From an uncultured Lachnospiraceae bacterium (GTDB lineage Bacteria; Bacillota; Clostridia; Lachnospirales; Lachnospiraceae): DNA of 64,000 nt. Positions 53,793 through 61,724 of the stretch are shown in pieces. How positions within the stretch are numbered: position 1 is the first letter of the stretch; the number at the start of each line of letters is the position of its first letter. The DNA lies in the NCBI GenBank assembly GCA_910583835.1, contig CAJTYM010000009.1:25764-89763 (forward strand), given 5' to 3'. A program made the translations under genes and the position numbers. The notes beneath the pieces were generated by a model. It worked only from the letters and a program-made list of their open reading frames with translations, was not told the origin of the DNA and made no database searches.

Positions 53793-55589
53793 ATGAAAAG
53801 AAGAATATTGGCGAGATTGGAAGATATCAAGCTGGGTGGCAAATTTTTTATTCTCTTTCTGGTCTGTGTACTGTTTCCCATGATTATTACCAATGGCTAT
53901 ATCATTTTCAGCATGAAAGCGGGAATGGACAGGCAGCAGGAGCAGAGGATTGAGAACATCGAAGAACGGCTGGAACTGGAGCTTGCCAGCGAAATCAGCA
54001 AACAGATTTCCATCGCGGACTATCTTGACCGCAATGTAAACCTGCAGGAATTTCTGGAGGCGGAATATCCGGATGCATCTGCCTACTATGAAGCATATGT
54101 AGAATTGATGGAGAATCAGGTCATCCAGTATTATTATACGGCACAGTCTGCTTACAGCATTATCATCTGCACGGAAAATGATACGATTACCAACGGTACT
54201 TATTTTGTGCGCAGACAGAGTGTGGAGGACAGTTGCTGGTATCGTGCGTTTAGAGACAGTGGGAGGAATATCTTCCTGTACAGTTATTATGAGGATGGCA
54301 GAGAATCCGGCGGCTATATCGAAAAAGGAAGGCGTCTTGTCTTAATCCAGAAACTGCCCCACTGTGGAACAGGGGATATCATCATGCTGGAGATGGACTA
54401 TGATTCCATGCTGGAAAATATGGAAATGGTCTGCGATGGGGTAGACGGCTATCTCAGCACTGGGAGTAAAATTATCCTGTCAACGGAAGATGAACACAGC
54501 AAGAACAAAGAATTCCAGGACATAACATCATATCAGGATAAAGGCTGTTCCTTGCAGAAGTCTATAGAAATGTACGGAATGGATATGAACATTTATCTGA
54601 CGGCAGAACGTTATGGAGCTTTTGACATAATATTAAGGCAGAAAGGATCTATTTTTCTTCTGTATCTGGCAAACCTGATTCTGCCAAGCGCATTTGTATA
54701 TATCCTCTACCGCTCGCTGCATGACCGTGTGGAGCTTACGCAGGAGTACCTGAAAGGTATGGAGAGGGGCGAGTACAAGGTAATCCCTTTTGCCGGGGGC
54801 AAGGATGAAATTGGCGGCATGATATATCGCTATAACTTGATGGCGCTGCGGATTAAAGAGCTGGTGGAAGTAGTATTCAAGAATAAGGAGAGGGAACAGG
54901 GGTTGGAAATTGCCAAAAGGGAGGCGGAACTTAAAGCATTGCAGAGCCAGCTGAATCCTCATTTTATTTTTAATGCGTTGGAGAGCATCCGTATGCACAG
55001 TATCTTAAAGCAGGAGACGGAAACGGCGCGCATTTTAGAGAGTTTTGCAGTTTTGATGCGCAAGAATATCCAATGGAACCGTGATTTCGTAACAATTGAG
55101 GATGAGTGCGATAATGTGAGGAGGTATTTGGAAATCCAGAAATACCGCTTTGGAGACAGGCTGGACTTTTACCTCCATGTGCAGGAGGAATGTAAGAAAC
55201 GTTTCATACCCAAATTCATTGTCATAACTTTTGTGGAAAATGCCTGTGTTCATGGGATAGAGAAGAGCGTGGAGGGCGGTTCCGTGACTGTCATCGTCTC
55301 AGAGGACGAAAAAGACCTTTATTTTGAAATTCTGGATGAGGGCAGCGGCATGGAACAGGAGGAATTGGAACGCCTCAGTGATTTGGTGAAACAGGCAGAC
55401 ATCGATTATATTCAGAAAGCGGAAAAGAGTATCGGTATTGTCAATACAGTGGTGCGGCTGCATCAATACTATGGGGAAAAGGTACAGATTGATATAAACA
55501 GCACAGCGCAGGAGGGAACCGAGATTTGCATCCGAATACCGAAAAATTATGGTGAGGATGATTTTGAGAAAGCAGGTGAGCGTGAATGA
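53793..55589 (+). CDS. yesM: Sensor histidine kinase, YesM type
   Basis: A membrane sensor of the LytS/YesM class, which usually controls carbohydrate uptake genes. Of 598 residues: first helix near 20-45 (FFILFLVCVLFPMIITNG), an extracellular sensing domain of about 240 residues, second helix (LLYLANLILPSAFVYILY), HAMP linker, the His_kinase motif QLNPHFIFNALESI with the phospho-His near residue 390, and an HATPase domain (VENACVHGIEK, DEGSGMEQEE). ATG 53793 lies 6 bp after AGGAGG. It overlaps the response regulator gene. Confidence 0.9.
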   Translation: MKRRILARLEDIKLGGKFFILFLVCVLFPMIITNGYIIFSMKAGMDRQQEQRIENIEERLELELASEISKQISIADYLDRNVNLQEFLEAEYPDASAYYEAYVELMENQVIQYYYTAQSAYSIIICTENDTITNGTYFVRRQSVEDSCWYRAFRDSGRNIFLYSYYEDGRESGGYIEKGRRLVLIQKLPHCGTGDIIMLEMDYDSMLENMEMVCDGVDGYLSTGSKIILSTEDEHSKNKEFQDITSYQDKGCSLQKSIEMYGMDMNIYLTAERYGAFDIILRQKGSIFLLYLANLILPSAFVYILYRSLHDRVELTQEYLKGMERGEYKVIPFAGGKDEIGGMIYRYNLMALRIKELVEVVFKNKEREQGLEIAKREAELKALQSQLNPHFIFNALESIRMHSILKQETETARILESFAVLMRKNIQWNRDFVTIEDECDNVRRYLEIQKYRFGDRLDFYLHVQEECKKRFIPKFIVITFVENACVHGIEKSVEGGSVTVIVSEDEKDLYFEILDEGSGMEQEELERLSDLVKQADIDYIQKAEKSIGIVNTVVRLHQYYGEKVQIDINSTAQEGTEICIRIPKNYGEDDFEKAGERE

Positions 55590-57184
55590 TCAAGGTATTG
55601 CTGGTAGATGATGAGCAGTTTATACGCCAGGGGTTAAGGCATCTCGTGGACTGGGAGAAATATGGCTGCCAGATTATGGCGGAGGCGGAGAACGGCATGG
55701 AAGCCATACGCATACTGGAAGAAGTGGATATTGATTTGGCATTTGTGGATATCCGGATGCCTGGGATGACTGGGATGGAACTGATTTCCTATGTACGGCG
55801 TAATGTTTACCGACAGATTCGTTTCGTAATCCTTACCGGTTATGCAGAGTTTCAGTATGCACGCAAAGCATTGCAATTAGATGTGATGGATTACATGTTA
55901 AAGCCCGTGCAGGAAGAAGAATTGATTGGCATATTGAAAAAAGTGAACCAGGAATTCCAGCATCAGCAGAAAGAGCAACAGGACAAATATGATTTTCATC
56001 TGGCAATGGTTCTGACTGGCAAATATTCCGAGGAAAATGTGCGGCAGGTTAAGAGATACCTTTCCGAAGAGGGGTTAGAGCGGTATGTCAGTTTTGAATT
56101 CGACAAGAATCATCAGGAATTTGCTTCTCTTGACAGGAATGGACGGATAGAGCAGCAGAGGGAACTGGTGCAGTATTTGAAGGGATTGGCGGGGGAGTTT
56201 GCATATCATGTGGCTCCTATGATGGAAACAGAGGAAGAGTCTTTCGGGGCGGGACTGATATTGGCGCGGGCATTGTATGAAGAGGAATATGACAGTGATG
56301 AGGAATATCTGGAATATCTGCAGAAGCGTGTGGCACAGCATTTTTCCTGTCCAATCCAGGTATATGCAGGACAGGCTGCCCGGACTTTTGAGCAGTTATC
56401 ACAGTCCTTTTTCTCTATTCGGGTAGCACGTTGTCTCCATGGGCTGGCGCAGGACGAATCCCAGGTCAGGAATTATGAGGACTTCCGCCATCGGAAATCT
56501 TCTATGGGAATCCGCCAGGAAGATGTGGACAGGCTTCTGGAGGCGGTGAAAAATGACCAGGTCTCAGAGATTGAGGCGAGTGCAGAACAGATTTTTGCGC
56601 AGATTCGCAGCAGCGATATGAATCTGGAGATGGTAAATGCCAGTATTTACCATATCTTATACCAGCTGATGGAGATGGTGCAGGAATTTGACGATGAGAC
56701 GAACCAGCAGGAAATTTTGGAATATATCGGCAAGGAATCATTTAATAAGATGGTGTTGGCGGGCAGCACGGAAGAAATCACAGGCTTCTTTTCGGACTAT
56801 GCAGGATATCTGGCGCAGGTGCGCACTCAGGAATCACGCAAAGTGCTGGATAGGGTGGATGCCTATGTCCAGAAAAATTATATGGAGAAAATGAGCCTTA
56901 AGTCTCTGGGAGAATTGTTTTATGTGAATAATGTCTATTTGGGACAGCTTTATAAGAAGAAGTATGGAATGTCATTTCGGGATTATCTGAATAACCTGCG
57001 AATGGAGAAGGCCCAGGAACTTCTGTTAGGTACGAATTTGAGGATTTATGCTATTGCGGAAGCAGTTGGATTTGGCAAGGCAGAATATTTTATCAATAAA
57101 TTTGTGCAGCTGCATAATATGACGCCGAATCAGTATCGTATCCGTAATAGGATGGCAGAAAGCGAGGTAGGGCATGAAGGATAA
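55586..57184 (+). CDS. yesN: Response regulator, YesN/AraC type
   Basis: Partner of the upstream kinase. Of 532 residues, the receiver domain has acidic LLVDDEQF, the phospho-Asp in LAFVDIRMPGMTGMEL (near residue 55) and the Lys in YMLKPVQEEE. A long linker of about 290 residues follows, then two AraC helix-turn-helix motifs (LKSLGELFYVNNVYLGQLYK; IYAIAEAVGFGKAEYF). The start overlaps yesM by ATGA and the end overlaps the binding protein gene by 11 bp. Confidence 0.92.
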   Translation: MIKVLLVDDEQFIRQGLRHLVDWEKYGCQIMAEAENGMEAIRILEEVDIDLAFVDIRMPGMTGMELISYVRRNVYRQIRFVILTGYAEFQYARKALQLDVMDYMLKPVQEEELIGILKKVNQEFQHQQKEQQDKYDFHLAMVLTGKYSEENVRQVKRYLSEEGLERYVSFEFDKNHQEFASLDRNGRIEQQRELVQYLKGLAGEFAYHVAPMMETEEESFGAGLILARALYEEEYDSDEEYLEYLQKRVAQHFSCPIQVYAGQAARTFEQLSQSFFSIRVARCLHGLAQDESQVRNYEDFRHRKSSMGIRQEDVDRLLEAVKNDQVSEIEASAEQIFAQIRSSDMNLEMVNASIYHILYQLMEMVQEFDDETNQQEILEYIGKESFNKMVLAGSTEEITGFFSDYAGYLAQVRTQESRKVLDRVDAYVQKNYMEKMSLKSLGELFYVNNVYLGQLYKKKYGMSFRDYLNNLRMEKAQELLLGTNLRIYAIAEAVGFGKAEYFINKFVQLHNMTPNQYRIRNRMAESEVGHEG

Positions 57185-58823
57185 GAAGTTATGGATGGCA
57201 GGGACGCTGGTTCTGGCAGCGGTTGTTTTGTGGTTTGCCTGTCAGGCTTTCCGTATGGGCAGAGGTCAGGAAAAGAAAGAATTTACTGCCTTTATGGCGG
57301 TGCCGGGGGAGAATCACGTGGAGGATACACGTATCAAGGAGAAGATTGCGGAATATACCGGGGCAAGCGCCCAGGTAGAGTTTTTGGGTGGGCAGACGCC
57401 GGAAGAGAAGATTGGCATAATGATTCAGAATGGGCAGTATCCAGATTTTATCAACGGCGCAGATGCCTCGAGCAAGCTGATTGAGGCTGGGGCATTGATT
57501 CCTCTGGAGGACTATCTGCAAGACTATCCTGATCTGTATGCCTACCTGAAGCCCTGGCAATGGGAGTCTTTGCGCAAGGAAGATGGACATATTTATTATA
57601 TTCCGCCGTTTGGCGTGATTCAGGGGCATAATACGCAGACCATGTTTTCCGGGGAATCGTTCTGGATTCAGAAACGGGTGTTGGAATGGGCAGGATTTCC
57701 CCAGGTGAAGACATTGGATGAATATTTTGCATTGATTACTTCCTATCTGGAGGAGAATCCGCAGTCGGACGGCAAGCCTAATATTGGTTTTGAGATATTG
57801 TGCGATGACTGGCGGTATTTCTGCCTGGAGAATCCGGCGATGTTTCTGGCAGGTTATCCCAACGAGGGCTGTGCGATTGTAGACCCTGATACGCAGGAAG
57901 CGGCAGTGTATGATACAATCCCGGAGGCAAAACAGTATTATCAGAAACTCAGCCAGATGTATTCCAGAGGCGTGATTGACCCCGAGACATTTACGCTTTC
58001 CTACAGCCAGTATATTGATAAGATTTCCGCAGGAAATGTATTGGGGTTTGTAGACCAGTACTGGCAGATTATGGATGCACAGAACAGTCTTTATGCCTAT
58101 GGGCGTGAGGACAGGACATACGTTCCGCTTGCCATCACGGCAAACGAGGGGATAGAGGGGAAATATAATTGTACGGAACCCAATATAAATATCGGGGCAG
58201 GGCTGGGGATTTCGGTGGACTGTGAGGATGTGGAAGGCGCCCTGCAGTTCCTGAATGACCTTCTGTCGCCCGAAATTATGATATTGCGTTATTGGGGGGA
58301 GGAAGGCATCGATTATGAGGTTGATGAACAGGGACTCTTTTACCGTACGAGGGAGCAGAGGGAAAATTGGAGAAATGGCGATTATATGAAGGAGAACAGC
58401 TGTGATTACACGTATTTTCCGGCATATGAGGGGATGCTTGCAGATGGAATTAACACTGCGCGTCCATCAGAGCAGCCTGGGGAATATTATCAGAAGCTTT
58501 CTGAGTATGACAAGAAAGTTTTGGATGCATATGGGTTCCAGACCTGGAAGGAATTTCTGGGGGAGGAGATTGCGGGCAGCCCATGGTTCCCACTCTATTC
58601 CTGTGTCGCTGACTGGCCGGCAGACAGTGATTATGGGCAGGCAAGGGCAGAGATGGAGCGGGTGAAGCGTCTGTGGCTTCCGCAAGTCATCATGTCTTCT
58701 GAGCAGGAATTTGAACAGAACTGGGCAGACTATATGCAGGATTATGAGGATAATGTGGATGTGGAAGCTTATGTAAACCAACTCAACCTGGAAATTCAAA
58801 AAAGGGTGAAAGCGGTAGAGTAA
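57174..58823 (+). CDS. Membrane-anchored extracellular solute-binding protein (orphan)
   Basis: A 549-residue family 1-type solute-binding protein. An N-terminal hydrophobic segment (LWMAGTLVLAAVVLWFAC) holds it to the membrane; the Cys is not in a classical lipobox. The body has the binding-protein features IGIMIQNGQYPDFINGADAS, ALIPLEDYLQDYPDLY and GLGISVDCEDVEGALQFLND. No permease or ATPase gene is nearby. It overlaps yesN by 11 bp, so the three proteins are made together, and a role as ligand-binding partner of YesM is the simplest reading. The ligand is probably a sugar. Confidence 0.85.
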   Translation: MKDKKLWMAGTLVLAAVVLWFACQAFRMGRGQEKKEFTAFMAVPGENHVEDTRIKEKIAEYTGASAQVEFLGGQTPEEKIGIMIQNGQYPDFINGADASSKLIEAGALIPLEDYLQDYPDLYAYLKPWQWESLRKEDGHIYYIPPFGVIQGHNTQTMFSGESFWIQKRVLEWAGFPQVKTLDEYFALITSYLEENPQSDGKPNIGFEILCDDWRYFCLENPAMFLAGYPNEGCAIVDPDTQEAAVYDTIPEAKQYYQKLSQMYSRGVIDPETFTLSYSQYIDKISAGNVLGFVDQYWQIMDAQNSLYAYGREDRTYVPLAITANEGIEGKYNCTEPNINIGAGLGISVDCEDVEGALQFLNDLLSPEIMILRYWGEEGIDYEVDEQGLFYRTREQRENWRNGDYMKENSCDYTYFPAYEGMLADGINTARPSEQPGEYYQKLSEYDKKVLDAYGFQTWKEFLGEEIAGSPWFPLYSCVADWPADSDYGQARAEMERVKRLWLPQVIMSSEQEFEQNWADYMQDYEDNVDVEAYVNQLNLEIQKRVKAVE

Positions 58824-58836
58824 TGTATAAATGAAC

Positions 58837-58864
58837 GATTCTGATTGGCTGGCATTCTTACCCC
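58837..58864. repeat. Left inverted repeat flanking the Big_2 gene
   Basis: GATT-CTGATTGG-CTGG-CATTCTTACCCC. Except for the extra CTGG and a missing T, it is the reverse complement of the right repeat at 59922-59946. It lies 30 bp after the stop of the minus-strand Big_2 gene and 13 bp after the binding-protein stop. Confidence 0.75.
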
Positions 58865-58894
58865 GGTCTGTGTGTTGGAATGGTTACGGTTTCG

Positions 58895-59905
58895 TTATTT
58901 TACAATTATGCGCATCCGGCTCTTTGTGCCGTCTTCTGTGGCATAGATGAATGCCTTGCCCACATCGTGGGCGGTTATGGTCCCATTTTCATCGACGGTG
59001 GCAATGCAGGTGTTGGAACTGGAGAATGCAGGTTTATTGCCAGAAGAGACAGTGACCTGGACCGTTTTCTTTTTGCCAACGGCAAGTGTGAGTTCCTTTG
59101 TCTCAAACTTGACCGTTGGTTTTTTTACGGTTATCTCACAGCTTCGGCTGACACCGTCCACGGAGACGGTAATTATGGCAATGCCGTTTTTGACGGCTGT
59201 CACAACTCCGTGTTCGTCCACAGTGGCGATGCTTTTCTTGCTGCTTTTCCATTTGGGGCTGCTTTTGGAGGTAGATTGGACGGACAGGCGTATTGTTTGC
59301 CTGCGGTAGAGGGTGGCGGAACGTCTGTTTAAGCTGACGGTTGGCTTTCGCACAGTCACTTTGCAGGTTGCCGTGGTCTGGTCTGCTTTGGCGGTAATCG
59401 TTGCCGTTCCGGGTTTTCTGGCAGTGATATTGCCCTTCTCATCTATGGTGGCAATGCTCTTCTTGTCACAGCGGTAGGTGACAGGATGGCCGTTAGAAGT
59501 TTTGGCTGTCAGTTTGGCGGTGCAGCCGTTGTCCAGTGAGATATTTCTGGCGCTTAACTGGATGGAGGTTTTTGTCACCTTTACGGTGCAGCTGGCCTCG
59601 CCATTCTTGATTTTAGCCGTAATCTTTGTTGTTCCGGCTCTCTTTGCCGTGATTTTCCCATAGGTATTGACTGAGGCAATTTTGCTGTTGCCCGATTTGA
59701 ACGTTGGCTTTTTCCCGTTGGAAGTGACTGCGAGAAGATAGAATTCATCTCCGATATCCATGTTCTTGGAGTAAGTATTTAAGATTACGAATCCTATATC
59801 GGATGCGGCATGTGCCTTCATTGGCTGAATGATGGATAGTAACAGCATGGATACCATGCAGGATACAGCAGCCGCTGTGCGAAAGAATTTGTGTTTTGCG
59901 GACAT
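58895..59905 (-). CDS. Secreted protein of four Big_2 (Ig-like) repeats
   Basis: A 336-residue exported protein. A signal peptide (about 1-33) ends near AHAASD. Four Big_2 repeats follow, each with the IATVDE-G-ITA core (KIASVNTYGKITAKRAGTT, SIATIDEKGNITARKPGTA, SIATVDEHGVVTAVKNG, CIATVDENGTITAHDVG). It is basic in the middle and has no LPXTG. AAAGGGGG precedes the ATG. It is the only minus-strand gene in the sugar region and is enclosed by inverted repeats. Probably a small surface or wall-binding protein. Confidence 0.85.
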   Translation of the reverse strand: MSAKHKFFRTAAAVSCMVSMLLLSIIQPMKAHAASDIGFVILNTYSKNMDIGDEFYLLAVTSNGKKPTFKSGNSKIASVNTYGKITAKRAGTTKITAKIKNGEASCTVKVTKTSIQLSARNISLDNGCTAKLTAKTSNGHPVTYRCDKKSIATIDEKGNITARKPGTATITAKADQTTATCKVTVRKPTVSLNRRSATLYRRQTIRLSVQSTSKSSPKWKSSKKSIATVDEHGVVTAVKNGIAIITVSVDGVSRSCEITVKKPTVKFETKELTLAVGKKKTVQVTVSSGNKPAFSSSNTCIATVDENGTITAHDVGKAFIYATEDGTKSRMRIIVK

Positions 59906-59921
59906 ATGATTCCCCCTTTGA

Positions 59922-59946
59922 GGGGTAAGAATGCCAATCAGAAATC
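59922..59946. repeat. Right inverted repeat flanking the Big_2 gene
   Basis: GGGGTAAGAATG-CCAATCAG-AAATC, the reverse complement of the left repeat with a 4-bp gap. It lies between the promoter and the ribosome binding site of the Big_2 gene. Confidence 0.75.
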
Positions 59947-59963
59947 ACAAACGAGTTGTGATT
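59943..59963. promoter_or_regulatory. Palindrome just after the Big_2 promoter
   Basis: Perfect 8-bp arms AATCACAA and TTGTGATT around ACGAG, right after the predicted -10. It could be an operator or an RNA hairpin at the start of the transcript. Confidence 0.45.
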
Positions 59964-59968
59964 GGTCT

Positions 59969-59997
59969 AATATAACATGGCAAAGGGGATTTGTAAA
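59969..59997 (-). promoter_or_regulatory. Strong promoter reading into the Big_2 gene
   Basis: Minus strand: TTTACA (59997-59992), 17-bp spacer ending in TGT, TATATT (59974-59969), so an extended -10. It lies outside the inverted repeats. Confidence 0.65.
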
Positions 59998-60084
59998 GGG
60001 GAAAATTTTTTTGAGATTCCCCATTTTTTAATAATAGACATTTTGCACATAAGAACGCCATAGAGAATCTCCGCGGTAAAACTA

Positions 60085-60113
60085 TTGTAAAATATGCATA
60101 AGAGGATTATAAT
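60085..60113 (+). promoter_or_regulatory. xylB: Promoter of xylB
   Basis: TTGTAA (60085-60090), 17-bp spacer, TATAAT (60108-60113). The expected start site is near 60120. Confidence 0.55.
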
Positions 60114-60123
60114 AAATAAAACC

Positions 60124-60135
60124 GTGCACGTGCAC
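60124..60135. promoter_or_regulatory. Palindromic operator candidate of xylB
   Basis: Perfect 12-bp palindrome GTGCACGTGCAC, placed about +4 to +15 from the predicted start site, where a LacI- or GntR-type repressor would block transcription. The cognate regulator is not in the window. Confidence 0.5.
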
Positions 60136-60163
60136 ACAGACAGAGTCGCGAAAGGAGTCGTTC

Positions 60164-61633
60164 ATGAACTATATAGGAATTGATCTTGGAACATCGGCGG
60201 TGAAACTCCTGCTCATGCAGGGGGATGGGGAAATCTTAAAGATTGTCAGCCGAGAATATCCCATCAGTTTCCCCCAGCCTGGCTGGTCTCAGCAAAATCC
60301 TGAGGACTGGTACAGGGAGACGATGGCGGGGCTGCAGGAACTTCTGGCAGACAGTGATAAATCGCAGGTAGCCGGCATCAGTTTCGGCGGGCAGATGCAT
60401 GGACTGGTCCTGTTGGATGATAAGGATGAGGTTATCCGGCCGGCTATTTTGTGGAACGATGGGCGGACAGCGGAGGAATCTGCATATTTAAATGAGTTGG
60501 TTGGCAAAGAGAAGCTGTCAAAGCATACGGCAAATATCTCCTTTGCAGGATTCACGGCTCCCAAAGTTCTGTGGATAAAGAAGCATGAGCCGGAGAATTT
60601 TGCCAGGATTTCAAAGATTATGCTGCCGAAAGATTATCTGGCGTACCGTCTGAGCGGCGTTCACTGCAGTGATGTCTCGGATGCTTCCGGCACTCTGTTC
60701 TTTGATGTAGAGAACCGCTGCTGGTCGCAGGAAATGTGCAGTATTTGCGGCATTCAGCAGGAATGGCTGCCCCAAGTATTTGAAAGCTACGAGACGGTGG
60801 GCACGTTGAAGCCAGAGCTTGCCAAGGAGCTTGGCATTTCAGAGAAAACGGTAATTGCGGCTGGAGCCGGGGATAATGCGGCGGCAGCAGTCGGTACTGG
60901 AACCGTAGGGGATGGGGCCTGCAACATTTCTCTGGGAACGAGCGGGACGGTATTTATTTCTACGGACAAGTTTGGCGTGGATGCAAATAATGCCCTTCAT
61001 TCATTTGACCATGCAGACGGAAGCTACCATCTGATGGGATGTATGCTCAGCGCTGCCTCCTGCAACAAATGGTGGATGGATGAGATTATCGGCACGAAAG
61101 AATATGATAAAGAGCAGCAGGAGATAAAAGCGCTGGGCAGGAACCATGTCTATTTTCTGCCGTACCTGATGGGGGAACGTTCCCCGCACAATGACCCGGA
61201 TGCCCGGGGAACATTTATCGGCCTGACAATGGATACTGCCAGGGCAGACATGACGCAGGCGGTTTTGGAGGGCGTGGCGTTTGCGTTGCGCGACTCTCTG
61301 GAGGTGGCGAGAACACTGGGAATTGAGGTTACCCATACTAAAATCTGCGGTGGGGGTGCGAAGAGCCCCCTCTGGAAAAAGATTTTGGCAAATGTCCTTG
61401 GTATCCGTGTGGATGTGCCGGAGAATGAGGAAGGGCCTTCCATGGGAGGAGCCATGTTGGCAGCAGTCTCATGCGGGGAATATCAATCGGTGGAAGAGGC
61501 AGCACAGGCCATTGTGAAGATAAAAGAAGTCATCGAGCCTGAGCCGGAACTTACAGCGCTATATGAAGAACGCTATCAGCAGTTTCGTAAGATATATCCA
61601 GCATGCCGGCAGCTTTTTCAACAGTTAAAATAA
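60164..61633 (+). CDS. xylB: Xylulokinase
   Basis: Phosphorylates D-xylulose to xylulose 5-phosphate. The 489-residue FGGY-family kinase has the N-terminal phosphate loop YIGIDLGTSAVKLLL, GISFGGQMHGLVLLD, WNDGRT, the catalytic Asp in AAGAGDNAAAAVGTG, SLGTSGTVF, and the C-terminal HTKICGGGAKSPLWKKILAN. The GQMHG motif is typical of XylB rather than ribulokinase. GAAAGGAG precedes the ATG. It is followed by a hairpin and the isomerase gene, and probably co-transcribed with it. Confidence 0.92.
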   Translation: MNYIGIDLGTSAVKLLLMQGDGEILKIVSREYPISFPQPGWSQQNPEDWYRETMAGLQELLADSDKSQVAGISFGGQMHGLVLLDDKDEVIRPAILWNDGRTAEESAYLNELVGKEKLSKHTANISFAGFTAPKVLWIKKHEPENFARISKIMLPKDYLAYRLSGVHCSDVSDASGTLFFDVENRCWSQEMCSICGIQQEWLPQVFESYETVGTLKPELAKELGISEKTVIAAGAGDNAAAAVGTGTVGDGACNISLGTSGTVFISTDKFGVDANNALHSFDHADGSYHLMGCMLSAASCNKWWMDEIIGTKEYDKEQQEIKALGRNHVYFLPYLMGERSPHNDPDARGTFIGLTMDTARADMTQAVLEGVAFALRDSLEVARTLGIEVTHTKICGGGAKSPLWKKILANVLGIRVDVPENEEGPSMGGAMLAAVSCGEYQSVEEAAQAIVKIKEVIEPEPELTALYEERYQQFRKIYPACRQLFQQLK

Positions 61634-61662
61634 GCGGAATAGCGGACAAAGTGTTTCAATCT

Positions 61663-61684
61663 GCCTGGAGGGCTGCCTCCAGGC
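61663..61684. other. Intercistronic hairpin between xylB and the isomerase gene
   Basis: Perfect 9-bp stem GCCTGGAGG and CCTCCAGGC around GCTG. There is no T run, so an mRNA processing or stability element is more likely than a terminator. Confidence 0.5.
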
Positions 61685-61724
61685 GGCTTCAAATATATCA
61701 ATGAATGGAAGGAGAAGAAATACT

